A stretch of 64,000 bases of DNA from Psychrobacter sp. P11F6 (GTDB taxonomy: Bacteria > Pseudomonadota > Gammaproteobacteria > Pseudomonadales > Moraxellaceae): the NCBI RefSeq assembly GCF_001435295.1, contig NZ_CM003594.1, positions 2,562,574 through 2,626,573 on the forward strand. The letters are read 5' to 3'. Positions within the stretch are counted from its first letter, which is position 1; each line of letters starts with the position of its first letter. Shown here one piece after another: positions 1-7,840 of the stretch. A program made the position numbers and the translations under genes. Under the pieces are notes generated by a model. That model searched no databases. It saw nothing but the letters and a program-made list of their open reading frames with translations, and was not told where the DNA came from.

Positions 1-326
1 TGTCCAACGGTGACGTGATTGCTTTGAGAGTGCGGCAAACCTTGAACCTCTGCCATGAGTGCATGCAGGGACTTGTGCTGCGTATCAAGTGTATTTAGTA
101 CCGATGCCACCTCAGGTTTGGAGCTGCTATGAGGCTGTAGGGCATGAGCAATTAGATTGTCTTCAATCTGAAAATGCTGTTGCATCTCGTTAATATAAGA
201 CGTGATATTTAGCCAATGCTCGGCAATTGCGTTAGGTTCATCAGCACACTCTTTAGCATGGCGAGATAGATTTAGACCTAGATGATGTTGACGAGATAAT
301 GGTTGTAATTGTGCGGCGCGTTTCAT
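1..326 (-). CDS. Hemerythrin-like (HHE-type) protein, 3' part cut by window edge
   Basis: This is the first 108 codons of a minus-strand gene that runs off the left edge. The reading frame stays open from an ATG at 326. The translation is helical and His-rich: a His pair at residues 14-15, His23, and an HFQIED motif at 51-56 that matches the HxxxE iron-ligand pattern of hemerythrin/HHE four-helix proteins. Such proteins bind a di-iron centre and are used in O2 or NO sensing and iron-sulfur repair, but the role here cannot be told. It is divergent from the CopD-like gene. The missing C-terminal part should carry the remaining ligands, so the assignment is probable rather than certain. Confidence 0.6.
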   Translation of the reverse strand, partial: MKRAAQLQPLSRQHHLGLNLSRHAKECADEPNAIAEHWLNITSYINEMQQHFQIEDNLIAHALQPHSSSKPEVASVLNTLDTQHKSLHALMAEVQGLPHSQSNHVTVG

Positions 327-389
327 GATTAAGTACCTCAGTTAATCGACATAAAGCCCTATGTCAGTGGCATTTAAGGATTGTTATCT

Positions 390-830
390 ATGCTTAACTA
401 TATACTCATACTACACTTGTTAGGCTCTACTGTCTGGACAGGTGGTCATCTGATTTTGACCTTGGTGGTCTTACCAAAAGCGCTATCATCCCGAAATATT
501 GATGGTCTGATGCAGTTTGAGCAGCTGTTTGAGAGGGTTGGGATGCCAGCTTTGGTGCTGCAAATAATCACTGGACTTTGGATGGCCTACCAGCTATTAC
601 CCAACATTGCTGCATGGTTTAAACTTGATAATGATTTTAGTATTCTTATTACTCTCAAATTACTATTATTGCTAATGACTGTTCTGGTTGCCCTGCACGC
701 TCGTTTCTATCGAATACCCAGATTGTCTATTCACACCCTGAAAGGATTTTCAATCAATATCATATTGGTCACTTTGTTTTCTGTCGCCTTTGTTGTCGTT
801 GGTACGCTCTTTCGCACAGGATTAAATTAG
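390..830 (+). CDS. CopD-like integral membrane protein
   Basis: A 146-residue protein with four predicted hydrophobic segments. The N-terminal helix carries HLLGSTVWTGGHL, the His-containing signature of the CopD/DUF2269-like membrane family. Family members are linked to copper handling or to haem-containing membrane proteins; the role here is inferred only. I chose the ATG at 390 because an AAGGA Shine-Dalgarno sequence lies 9 bases upstream at 376-380. A TTG nine bases earlier is in frame but has no ribosome site. It is monocistronic, with a mobile-element remnant starting 23 bases after the stop. Confidence 0.65.
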   Translation: MLNYILILHLLGSTVWTGGHLILTLVVLPKALSSRNIDGLMQFEQLFERVGMPALVLQIITGLWMAYQLLPNIAAWFKLDNDFSILITLKLLLLLMTVLVALHARFYRIPRLSIHTLKGFSINIILVTLFSVAFVVVGTLFRTGLN

Positions 831-853
831 GACGTGTCATCGTTTAGGTTATT

Positions 854-1118
854 AGGGTCTGTTAAACATTCGACCACGGCACTGACAGTGACTATTTTTT
901 AGTCGCTTAGATTAAAAATATCTAGTTTAGTCGTTCTAAGCGGATGTTTTTAATGACGAAGCGGCAAAAAAGAGTCTTGTCTCTTTGATCTGATGTTAAA
1001 ATCGCTTCATACTGTGTTGCAAGTCTAGCTAAGGCACGAGCATTATCTTCAATTTGCGCCTTGTCTGAAACGATTTGATCAATCAGCAGTGCCTATTTGG
1101 GAATGTTCAACAGACCCT
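854..1118. mobile_element. 265-bp insertion-element remnant with 18-bp terminal inverted repeats
   Basis: The left end AGGGTCTGTTAAACATTC (854-871) is the reverse complement of the right end (1101-1118) except at one position. TA flanks both ends (TTAGGG...CCCTAA), consistent with a TA target duplication. The interior has no complete gene, but on the minus strand positions 1090 to 922 read an open stretch of about 55 codons that resembles the tail of a transposase. The best reading is an internal deletion derivative of an IS. The parent family cannot be named without a search. The element ends 34 bases before the eptA regulatory box. Confidence 0.7.
922..1090 (-). pseudogene. Possible transposase C-terminal remnant
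   Basis: This open frame sits inside the 854-1118 element and ends in TAG near the element's left terminus. It reads about 55 codons with a helical, charged sequence (ARALARLATQYEAI, then CRFVIKNIRL). That resembles the ATRYxK...IRL tail of IS5-group transposases. There is no start codon, and the catalytic DDE region is missing. The family assignment is tentative. Confidence 0.4.
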
Positions 1119-1151
1119 AATATGTCCTAATATCTTATTGAATTCAACCAC

Positions 1152-1185
1152 CTTAACATCTTCTTAACAGCATACTTGTTACTGT
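1152..1185 (+). promoter_or_regulatory. PmrA-box-like operator and promoter of eptA
   Basis: A direct repeat CTTAAC-ATCTT-CTTAAC occupies 1152-1168, with half-sites 11 bases apart. This is the layout of the PmrA box known from enteric bacteria (YTTAAK-N5-YTTAAK). A -10-like TACTGT follows at 1180-1185, eleven bases after the second half-site, so the box would occupy the -35 region as expected for an OmpR-family activator. The same arrangement recurs at 5118-5151 before dgkA. Binding is inferred. Confidence 0.65.
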
Positions 1186-1226
1186 AAGGCATTACACTCC
1201 TTACCATCCTGTTGAGAAGTACTTGT

Positions 1227-2948
1227 ATGTCAATATCTCAAGCCGCCAAAATCGCTGCGCCCAAAGCCAATAAAAAAAGCCGCTCCCTAAGCAAGCTCTA
1301 TAATCGCGAGATTAATCTCAATCATCTGATCATAGTTGTTGCTCTGTACTTAGTAGCGACGGCGAATATTGGCTTTTTTGAACAAGTACTCAGCGTTTAT
1401 CCATTGAGCACAAACACGGGCTTTATTTTTTCCATCATAGGCTTATTATTTGGGCTGATGTGGTTGGTGTTGTCACTGCTGTGTTATCGCTCAACGGCAA
1501 AAGTAATGCTCATCATAATGGTGCTGATTGCAGCTATCTGTGGTTACTTTACCGACGCCTACGGGACGATATTTAATCGTGATATGCTCATTAACGGCTT
1601 ACAAACCGATCAAGCAGAAGCCATGGGATTGATGGCACCCAGTCTATTTATTCGCCTGTTTTTACTAGGTATAGTGCCTGCTTTCATGATTGGTAACATT
1701 CGTATAAAGCGATTGTCTTGGCAACAAGCAACCCTTCAAAAATCAGTCACCCTATTATTATCTATCGTCTTGCTAGCGGTGTGTCTGGTGCCATTTGGTG
1801 ACCAATACGCCAGCTTTTTTCGCCAGCATAAAATAGTCCGTAGTTATGTCAATCCTATTACCCCTGTTTATTCTGTCATCAAACTGGGTACTGATTATAT
1901 CGCTGAGCGCCGTCGTCCCGATACGCTAATCCCTCATGCTACAGATGCAAAACGCAGTATTACTTTTAACACTAGCAACACTAGCAACAGCGCTGTAAAA
2001 CCTAAGTTGATGGTATTTGTAGTAGGAGAAACCGTTCGTGCTGACCATATTGGCTTAAACGGTTACGAGCGCAACACCACGCCTTTGCTTTCAAAACAAT
2101 CAGACATCTACAGCCTTAAAGACGCCTCGTCATGCGGCACATCCACCGCCTATTCAGTACCCTGCATGTTTAGCTACGCCAATAGAGAAAATTATGACCC
2201 TGATAGCGCTAGCTATAATGAAAACGTGCTCGATACACTACACAAGCAAGGCGTCAATGTCGTTTGGCGAGACAATAACTCTAGCGCCAAAGGGGTGGCT
2301 GACCGCGTAACTTTTGAGGATTATAAAACAGCCGCGCTCAATCCAGATTGTGATATTGAGTGTCGAGACAGAGGCATGCTTGATGGTTTTGATAAACTCG
2401 TTAAGTCAGGCAGCTCAAAGAAAGAGACACCTAAAGACACACTTATTTTGCTGCATCAAATGGGCAATCATGGACCCGCCTATTTTAAGCGTTACCCTAA
2501 AGATTTTGCAGTATATCTGCCCGTCTGTATGACCAATGAGCTATCAAAATGCGACAACCAATCGGTTATCAATGGTTATGACAATGCCATTCGTTATACA
2601 GATTATTTTTTAAATAGCGTGATCGACACCTTAAAACCTTATGAGCAAGATTATGAGGTGGTGATGGTATATATTAGTGATCATGGAGAAAGTTTGGGCG
2701 AAAACAATATTTACTTGCATGGTCTACCATATGCTATTGCGCCAAATGCACAAAAGCACGTGCCAGTGATTATTTGGTCACCGACTGGCAACGGCATTGA
2801 TAGCAGCACTATTGCTAAAAGCAGCCTAGCTAACATGATTGATCAGCCTGTATCACATGATTTTATTACGCCAACCTTGCTTCAGTTTTTTGGTATCACC
2901 ACTGACGAAACCAAAGCAGCACCCACCTTTTTTAAAGTGGCTAATTGA
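1227..2948 (+). CDS. eptA: Phosphoethanolamine-lipid A transferase (EptA/PmrC type)
   Basis: A 573-residue inner-membrane enzyme that moves phosphoethanolamine from phosphatidylethanolamine to lipid A, lowering surface charge and polymyxin binding. Five hydrophobic helices fill roughly residues 30-195, followed by a periplasmic sulfatase-fold domain. Metal-site and catalytic motifs are visible: VVGETVRADHIGLNGYERN near 265, the SSCGTSTAYSVPC loop near 300 whose Thr is the usual nucleophile, LLHQMGNHGPAY, and YISDHGESLGENN near 482. Cys residues that normally form disulfides are present. The ATG at 1227 matches family length better than an in-frame TTG at 1212. It heads a cluster with its probable two-component regulators, 40 bases upstream of the regulator gene. 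Confidence 0.93.
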   Translation: MSISQAAKIAAPKANKKSRSLSKLYNREINLNHLIIVVALYLVATANIGFFEQVLSVYPLSTNTGFIFSIIGLLFGLMWLVLSLLCYRSTAKVMLIIMVLIAAICGYFTDAYGTIFNRDMLINGLQTDQAEAMGLMAPSLFIRLFLLGIVPAFMIGNIRIKRLSWQQATLQKSVTLLLSIVLLAVCLVPFGDQYASFFRQHKIVRSYVNPITPVYSVIKLGTDYIAERRRPDTLIPHATDAKRSITFNTSNTSNSAVKPKLMVFVVGETVRADHIGLNGYERNTTPLLSKQSDIYSLKDASSCGTSTAYSVPCMFSYANRENYDPDSASYNENVLDTLHKQGVNVVWRDNNSSAKGVADRVTFEDYKTAALNPDCDIECRDRGMLDGFDKLVKSGSSKKETPKDTLILLHQMGNHGPAYFKRYPKDFAVYLPVCMTNELSKCDNQSVINGYDNAIRYTDYFLNSVIDTLKPYEQDYEVVMVYISDHGESLGENNIYLHGLPYAIAPNAQKHVPVIIWSPTGNGIDSSTIAKSSLANMIDQPVSHDFITPTLLQFFGITTDETKAAPTFFKVAN

Positions 2949-2988
2949 ATTCTTTATCATCGCTCCGCCTTTTTAGGTAATAATACTC

Positions 2989-3675
2989 ATGTACAAGATA
3001 CTCATCATTGAAGACAATCCCGATATCGTCGCCAATATTTATGCTTTTTTTGAGCCGAAAGGCTTTGAGCTAGACAATGCCCATAATGGCATTAGTGGCT
3101 TAACGCTCGCATCGAATAATCGATATGACGTCATCTTGTTAGATGTCATGCTGCCGGGTATGGATGGCACTAAACTGTGCAAAAAGCTCAGGGAAGATCT
3201 ACATGACAAAACGCCAGTATTGATGCTGACCGCTCGCGATACGATTTTAGATAAAGTGGCAGGATTCGATAGTGGCGCTGACGATTATCTGGTTAAGCCT
3301 TTCTCATTGGTGGAATTAGAATCTCGTATTAAGGCTCTCATACGCCGACATAAAGATAATCATTTTGAGCATGGTTTAACCGTTGGCACATTGTCTTTAA
3401 ATCATAGTGAGCATACGATTACACGTGAAGGTAAGTCGCTAAAACTCACACCAACAGGCTTCAAAATACTACATACCTTGATGAGTGCGGCGCCGCGCGT
3501 GGTTAGCAAAACCGAGCTGGAAGAAAAAGTATGGGGCGAAGACATACCAAGCAGTGATGCATTGCGCACTCACATGCATGGGGTCCGTGCGCAGGTAGAT
3601 AAGCCGTTCGATAAAATCATGATAGTCACGTTGCCTGGTGTCGGTTATCAGATTATTGATCCAGATAAAGCCTAA
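2989..3675 (+). CDS. OmpR-family response regulator, PmrA-like
   Basis: A 228-residue two-domain regulator. The N-terminal receiver has the acidic pair ED (residues 8-9), the phospho-acceptor Asp52 in LLDVMLPGMDG, and a conserved Lys in DDYLVKPFS. The C-terminal half (about 130-225) is a winged-helix DNA-binding domain ending in TLPGVGYQI. It lies between eptA and the sensor kinase on the same strand, so it most likely controls eptA. The two CTTAAC/T direct repeats found before eptA and dgkA are the kind of site recognised by PmrA. Whether it is the orthologue of PmrA, QseB or another relative cannot be settled from sequence alone. Confidence 0.88.
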   Translation: MYKILIIEDNPDIVANIYAFFEPKGFELDNAHNGISGLTLASNNRYDVILLDVMLPGMDGTKLCKKLREDLHDKTPVLMLTARDTILDKVAGFDSGADDYLVKPFSLVELESRIKALIRRHKDNHFEHGLTVGTLSLNHSEHTITREGKSLKLTPTGFKILHTLMSAAPRVVSKTELEEKVWGEDIPSSDALRTHMHGVRAQVDKPFDKIMIVTLPGVGYQIIDPDKA

Positions 3676-3747
3676 AAAATCATCGGCTGATGTCCTTATT
3701 TGACTCTCACTGTCTTTCATATCGTCTTTCACAACGAAGTAAATACC

Positions 3748-5094
3748 ATGTTTAATATCGACTCCATCGCCAATAAGTTTCGACTCTCCTACTTGTTATT
3801 TGCCCTATTACTGTGTGCCACTTTCGTCAGTATTTTCATGTATGCCGAAGTCAGAATGGAGCAACAACTGGTCAAAGCTCGATTATTGCAGCAGTTAGAG
3901 CTTAGCCAAGAAAAAGAAGGCGATCAGCCTATTTATACCGCTGAACCGGGTATTAAAATTTATCGCTTCGATAACGCACCGAGCAATCTGCAAAAACTGG
4001 CCACCCAAACCGTACAAGAAATGCCCGTCACTGTCACCACTGAAAATGGTCAATCGACAACAGAGTTACATTTTTTTAATTATAAAAAAGACAAAGAAAA
4101 CTACATTTTAACCTACTTAGAAAACACTGAAATGGTGATGGGGAATTACCCTGTTTTGGCCATATTTGAGCATTTAGAAGACATATTTGCCAACGCCCTA
4201 AAAGTAGCGGTCATTTTGAGCTTATTGATTGCAGCGATATTTTCATCGCTGTCCTCCAAGCAAATCATTAAGCCTTTATTAGACTTAAAACAAGCTGTAG
4301 AAACAGATCATCGCAACTTGACGGAATTGACGCATCTGCCCTCCGAGGTTGGCGTGTTAGCACGCGCAATCGATGAAAAAAACCACAAACTTGAGCAGTA
4401 CCTCAAACGCGAGCAGCTATTTACTGGTGATGTCAGTCACGAGCTGCGCACGCCTTTGACGATTATCATGGGGGCATCAGAAGTATTGTCCTCACAACTA
4501 GAAAACGACCCTCACTTGAGCGCATTTGCCACTCGTATCAGTACGACCGCCAAAGAAACCTCGGAGATTATCAGCGCCTTATTATTGCTGTCTCGTGCTC
4601 CTGAAAAACTGGATGCACCGCCAACGTCTATCAATGACATCGCGTTAAATGAAGTACAGCGCTTAAATTACTTGCTTCGCCATAAGTCAGTCACCTGTAA
4701 AATAGTCGCAGAACAGCTGTATGTCGCACACGTACGACCTGAACTGCTAAAAATGGCACTGGGTAATTTGATAAAAAATGCGTTTCAGTACACCGATGAG
4801 GGTGAGGTCATCATCACTATCGATGCTGAAAAAATCACCGTCACTGATACTGGTCTAGGTATTCCTGAGGTGATGATGCCGCTGCTATATGAGAGATTTG
4901 AGCGTCTAGAGCAGCATTATAAAGACATCTCATTGGATACAGAATCGTCATCAGCAGCTGACGCCCATTATCCAGCAGAAGGTACAGGCTTGGGACTCAG
5001 TATCGTACAGCGCATCATGACACATATGGGCTGGCAGCTTACTCATCAAGTCAATCCGTTAGGTGGCAGTACTTTTATCATCAATTATCATTAG
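3748..5094 (+). CDS. Membrane sensor histidine kinase, PmrB-like partner
   Basis: A 448-residue sensor kinase with a transmembrane helix at about 13-33, a periplasmic loop of roughly 120 residues rich in Glu and Gln, a second helix near 150-170, and a cytoplasmic kinase core. The H-box DVSHELRTPL places the phospho-accepting His at residue 231. The ATPase part shows the N-box (LGNLIKNAFQYT), DTGLGIP and GTGLGLSIV near 412. The loop contains acidic clusters including EHLED, but I do not see a clear ExxE iron-binding pair like that of Salmonella PmrB. It starts 72 bases after the regulator. I preferred the ATG at 3748; an upstream TTG would add 16 residues with no signal character. Confidence 0.88.
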   Translation: MFNIDSIANKFRLSYLLFALLLCATFVSIFMYAEVRMEQQLVKARLLQQLELSQEKEGDQPIYTAEPGIKIYRFDNAPSNLQKLATQTVQEMPVTVTTENGQSTTELHFFNYKKDKENYILTYLENTEMVMGNYPVLAIFEHLEDIFANALKVAVILSLLIAAIFSSLSSKQIIKPLLDLKQAVETDHRNLTELTHLPSEVGVLARAIDEKNHKLEQYLKREQLFTGDVSHELRTPLTIIMGASEVLSSQLENDPHLSAFATRISTTAKETSEIISALLLLSRAPEKLDAPPTSINDIALNEVQRLNYLLRHKSVTCKIVAEQLYVAHVRPELLKMALGNLIKNAFQYTDEGEVIITIDAEKITVTDTGLGIPEVMMPLLYERFERLEQHYKDISLDTESSSAADAHYPAEGTGLGLSIVQRIMTHMGWQLTHQVNPLGGSTFIINYH

Positions 5095-5117
5095 AGAAGA
5101 TCTCTATTTTAAAAAAG

Positions 5118-5151
5118 CTTAACGTTTTCTTAATGCCTGCCCGCTTATACT
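5118..5151 (+). promoter_or_regulatory. PmrA-box-like operator and promoter of dgkA-PAP2
   Basis: CTTAAC-GTTTT-CTTAAT spans 5118-5134, again two hexamers with a five-base spacer. A -10-like TATACT lies at 5146-5151, eleven bases after the second half-site, exactly as upstream of eptA. This suggests that the same response regulator drives dgkA and the PAP2 gene from a second promoter. The solo IS end at 5154-5178 begins just after this -10. Confidence 0.65.
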
Positions 5152-5153
5152 TA

Positions 5154-5178
5154 GGGCATGTTGAACATTCGACCATGG
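5154..5178. repeat. Solo terminal repeat related to the 854-1118 element
   Basis: GGGCATGTTGAACATTCGAC followed by CATGG resembles the left end and subterminal bases of the element at 854 (GGGTCTGTTAAACATTCGAC, then CACGG). No matching inverted end is seen before dgkA, so this is a single end left by decay or incomplete excision. It lies in the presumed 5' leader of dgkA. Confidence 0.5.
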
Positions 5179-5243
5179 TTAAATAATTAAATTATTAACA
5201 TTTACCGCATACCTTGATATTAATAGACTGTGAAGCATTTGAT

Positions 5244-5717
5244 ATGAATAAAGCAAACCCTATTAATCTTGAAGACCAGTCGGCCAGTCGTGGGGTTTTA
5301 AGCCCAATAACAGGCAAAAAACAACTGCTATCCCATAGCTATGCCAGTGAGGCCAAGGGTAAAACAGGATTTTACCGCATTATAAAAGCCGCTGGTTACT
5401 CTCTGGACGGCTTTAAAGCAGCTTACAAATTTGAGGCGGCTTTTCGACAAGTATTTTGGCTTAATCTCATATTATTCACGGCTATTATATTGTGCCCTTT
5501 CACTATCAGCGTCAAAATGCTACTGGTCGTCGCTTCTTTCTTATCGTTAATTGTCGAACTCATTAATACTGGAATCGAAGCCAGTGTCGATCACACATCG
5601 ACCGCCAAGCATCCACTGGCAAAGATAGCCAAAGATGTCGGCTCTGCGGCGCAATTTTTGGCATTACTGCTGCTATTTATCTTGTGGATGATGGCATTAT
5701 TGAGTGTTGTATTTTGA
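5244..5717 (+). CDS. dgkA: Diacylglycerol kinase, DgkA type
   Basis: A 157-residue inner-membrane enzyme that phosphorylates diacylglycerol to phosphatidate. The core, from about residue 50, has three hydrophobic helices and the family signatures FEAAFRQ, VELINTGIEASVDH and AKDVGSAAQFLAL; the Glu and Asn of ELINTGIE are the expected active-site residues. The N-terminal extension of about 35 polar residues is longer than in the 120-residue E. coli enzyme. EptA-type transferases leave diacylglycerol, so DgkA next to eptA fits lipid recycling. I chose the ATG at 5244; an upstream TTG at 5214 is possible. The end overlaps the next gene. Confidence 0.92.
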   Translation: MNKANPINLEDQSASRGVLSPITGKKQLLSHSYASEAKGKTGFYRIIKAAGYSLDGFKAAYKFEAAFRQVFWLNLILFTAIILCPFTISVKMLLVVASFLSLIVELINTGIEASVDHTSTAKHPLAKIAKDVGSAAQFLALLLLFILWMMALLSVVF

Positions 5718-6505
5718 AAATATATTCAGCCAATGGAGTCTGGCTTAAACTCCTATGTTTGACCATCATAGCGACACTGCTGTTTGAGCACAGCCAATTA
5801 GACATTCATATTAGTGAGCTTTTTTACACTAATGGACACTGGCTACTAGAAAAAGGCACACAACCTTTTGCCTTTATCTTTTATGACTTGCCTAAATTGC
5901 TACTCATCTTGCTTGGCATTTATCTCATAGCCGTTCTAATTCTGAGACATAGACAGAATTCAGACATCAATCTGGTAATAAAAAATACTAAGTACGATAA
6001 ATTGCTCACGCCTTTATCCACGCGTGAAATAAGTTATCTACTGCTTGTTTTAATTGCCGTTCCCAGTATGATTGCGCTACTCAAAGGTGTGACTCATGTC
6101 AGTTGCCCCAATCATTTAATACTGTTTGGTGGCGACTTGCCTTATCTAAATATTTGGCAAAATATAGTCGCTAACACGCCTGCCAAGTGCTTCCCAGCGG
6201 CTCATGCCAGTGCCGGATTTTCTCTATATGGCTTGGCATTTTTACCCACTCTACATCAGTATCGCTATAGAATATTTGAAATAGTCACGGTCGTAGGATG
6301 GACGATGGGACTGTATAAGATGCTGTTTGGTGATCATTTTTTTAGTCATACATTAGTATCGATGCTTCTATCATTGACCATAACCTGCGCGCTTGCAACG
6401 CTATTTTTTAAATACCCAGTAGCGAATAAAGCCAACAGTATCAATGCTAATGGCAAAAAACCTGATGCGGCAAGCTTTCAAAAATCGTCGAAAACCCAAT
6501 CTTAA
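5684..6505 (+). CDS. PAP2-family membrane lipid phosphatase
   Basis: About 273 residues with five or six hydrophobic helices. The PAP2 catalytic segments are present in variant form: KCFPAAHASAGF around 165-176 (in place of the usual PSGH) and KMLFGDHFFSHTLVS around 209-223 carrying the second catalytic His. The family dephosphorylates lipid phosphates such as phosphatidate, phosphatidylglycerol phosphate or undecaprenyl pyrophosphate. It overlaps dgkA by 34 bases if the ATG at 5684 is used. A TTG at 5714 would overlap the dgkA TGA in a TTGA arrangement typical of translational coupling, and since the first ten codons look non-native, that later start is a real alternative. A PAP2 gene also accompanies the mobile mcr-1 gene. 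Confidence 0.85.
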   Translation: MDDGIIECCILKIYSANGVWLKLLCLTIIATLLFEHSQLDIHISELFYTNGHWLLEKGTQPFAFIFYDLPKLLLILLGIYLIAVLILRHRQNSDINLVIKNTKYDKLLTPLSTREISYLLLVLIAVPSMIALLKGVTHVSCPNHLILFGGDLPYLNIWQNIVANTPAKCFPAAHASAGFSLYGLAFLPTLHQYRYRIFEIVTVVGWTMGLYKMLFGDHFFSHTLVSMLLSLTITCALATLFFKYPVANKANSINANGKKPDAASFQKSSKTQS

Positions 6506-6679
6506 CTGTTGAATAATAGCCAAATTAACAATGATACCCTTATGAAAATAAAGCTACTAAGCATTTGATAAATAATGTATAAATAGTTATTGCTGACTGA
6601 CTTAACATTGAGTAACAGCATGGATTGCGCTCGTCGACGACGTTCTTTATTTATCAATAGCCCGCAAAGGAATGTAGCT

Positions 6680-7306
6680 ATGAGCATCCTATCTTTTGTT
6701 CTACAAAGATCACCTATCTACCCTTTACTGACACTGACATTGGCACTGCCATTATTAATAATAAGCGCTGCACATAGCAGCCATGCCGCCAGTTATACCA
6801 TCAATCCTGCTGGTACCCATGTGCGCTTTGCCATTGAACGCTTCCAATCCCCTGCCACTGCGGGCGGCTTTTATAATGTCCAAGGTCAACTGCAATATGA
6901 CTCAAGTTTAAAAACTGGCAATATCTCCTTGGTCATTCCGATCAGCTCTCTAAATACGGGAAATAAAGCATTTAACCAGACTTTGACAGGCCCTATATTC
7001 TTTGATATGCAACGCTTTCCGTTGGCACGCTTTGATTCTAACAAATGGTATTTTAGCCAAGACAAATCACGCCCAATGGTCACAAAAGTAGACGGTCATC
7101 TAACGCTGCATGGCGAAACCCATCCTATTAGCTTAACAGCGACTAAGTTTGACTGTTATCTACACCCTACGCTCAAAAAAGATATTTGTGGTGGGGATTT
7201 TACGGCGATGATTGATCGCACCAAATGGAATATCGATAAATATGCGTGGTTTGGCGTCACTAAAAACCTTCACTTAAACATTCAGGTCGAGGCAACCAAA
7301 CAGTAG
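6680..7306 (+). CDS. YceI-family periplasmic protein
   Basis: A 208-residue exported protein with a signal peptide of about 36 residues ending in SSHAA, followed by a lipocalin-like YceI beta-barrel (SYTINPAGTHVRFAIERF at the start of the mature part, GHLTLHGETHPISL and the closing strand near the C-terminus). YceI proteins bind isoprenoid-type lipids in the periplasm; their cellular role is not well established. The mature protein has two Cys (in FDCYL and DICGG) that could form a disulfide. The ATG at 6680 follows AAAGGA with an eight-base gap. Its 175-base distance from the PAP2 gene argues for separate transcription. Confidence 0.88.
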   Translation: MSILSFVLQRSPIYPLLTLTLALPLLIISAAHSSHAASYTINPAGTHVRFAIERFQSPATAGGFYNVQGQLQYDSSLKTGNISLVIPISSLNTGNKAFNQTLTGPIFFDMQRFPLARFDSNKWYFSQDKSRPMVTKVDGHLTLHGETHPISLTATKFDCYLHPTLKKDICGGDFTAMIDRTKWNIDKYAWFGVTKNLHLNIQVEATKQ

Positions 7307-7397
7307 CAGTCCTTATCAGCATTAATTTTATGACATTAATTTTTATAGCACTGCTTTTTTAGAGCCTATCCTCATTTTAAAAATGGGCTAAAAATAG

Positions 7398-7811
7398 CTA
7401 AACGTGCTGAGGCGGTACGGAATACGTGCCAACTACGTGAGCCACCATGTCGCGAGAGCCTTCAGAATAAAGCGCAACCTCGCCAACGATTAGTGTGCGC
7501 CCAACTTTCATCAACGTACACTCAGCGATAATACGTGCTTCTGCTGAGGGTTTGCGCAGGAAGTTAATGGTCAAACTCGTCGTCACCGTTAAGGCCACAA
7601 TACCTATTTTACCAAGTATCGCCACATAGAGAGCCACATCAGCGATGCTCATCAATACTGGTCCAGAGACCGTACCACCGGGACGCAATTCATTGATACC
7701 AATATCGTGTGATAAGGTCGAGCGATTGTCACCGACTGCCTCGATGACACATTTGGTTTGTGGAAATTCCAACGCCATAAAGGCGACAATTTCTTCTTTG
7801 GTTGCAGACAT
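7398..7811 (-). CDS. PaaI-type hotdog-fold thioesterase
   Basis: A 137-residue single-domain hotdog protein. The motif LRPGGTVSGPVLMSIADVALY matches the helix and catalytic region of PaaI/YbgC-like acyl-CoA thioesterases, with the Asp in IADVAL in the expected active-site position. The substrate is not predictable. The start at 7811 follows AAGGA at a six-base gap. An in-frame ATG at 7844 would overlap the upstream DUF3124 gene in an ATGA junction, so the two are probably co-transcribed. Its stop codon falls inside a degenerate MITE-like patch at about 7363-7402. Confidence 0.82.
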   Translation of the reverse strand: MSATKEEIVAFMALEFPQTKCVIEAVGDNRSTLSHDIGINELRPGGTVSGPVLMSIADVALYVAILGKIGIVALTVTTSLTINFLRKPSAEARIIAECTLMKVGRTLIVGEVALYSEGSRDMVAHVVGTYSVPPQHV

Positions 7812-7840
7812 ATCCCTTCCTTGGATTTCGTTATCCTTAA

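Noticed and set aside
1227..2948. An acquired mcr-type resistance gene
   Set aside because: The gene is flanked by its own regulator and kinase genes and has host-like composition; the neighbouring 265-bp element is non-autonomous and does not enclose the gene, so it reads as chromosomal eptA.
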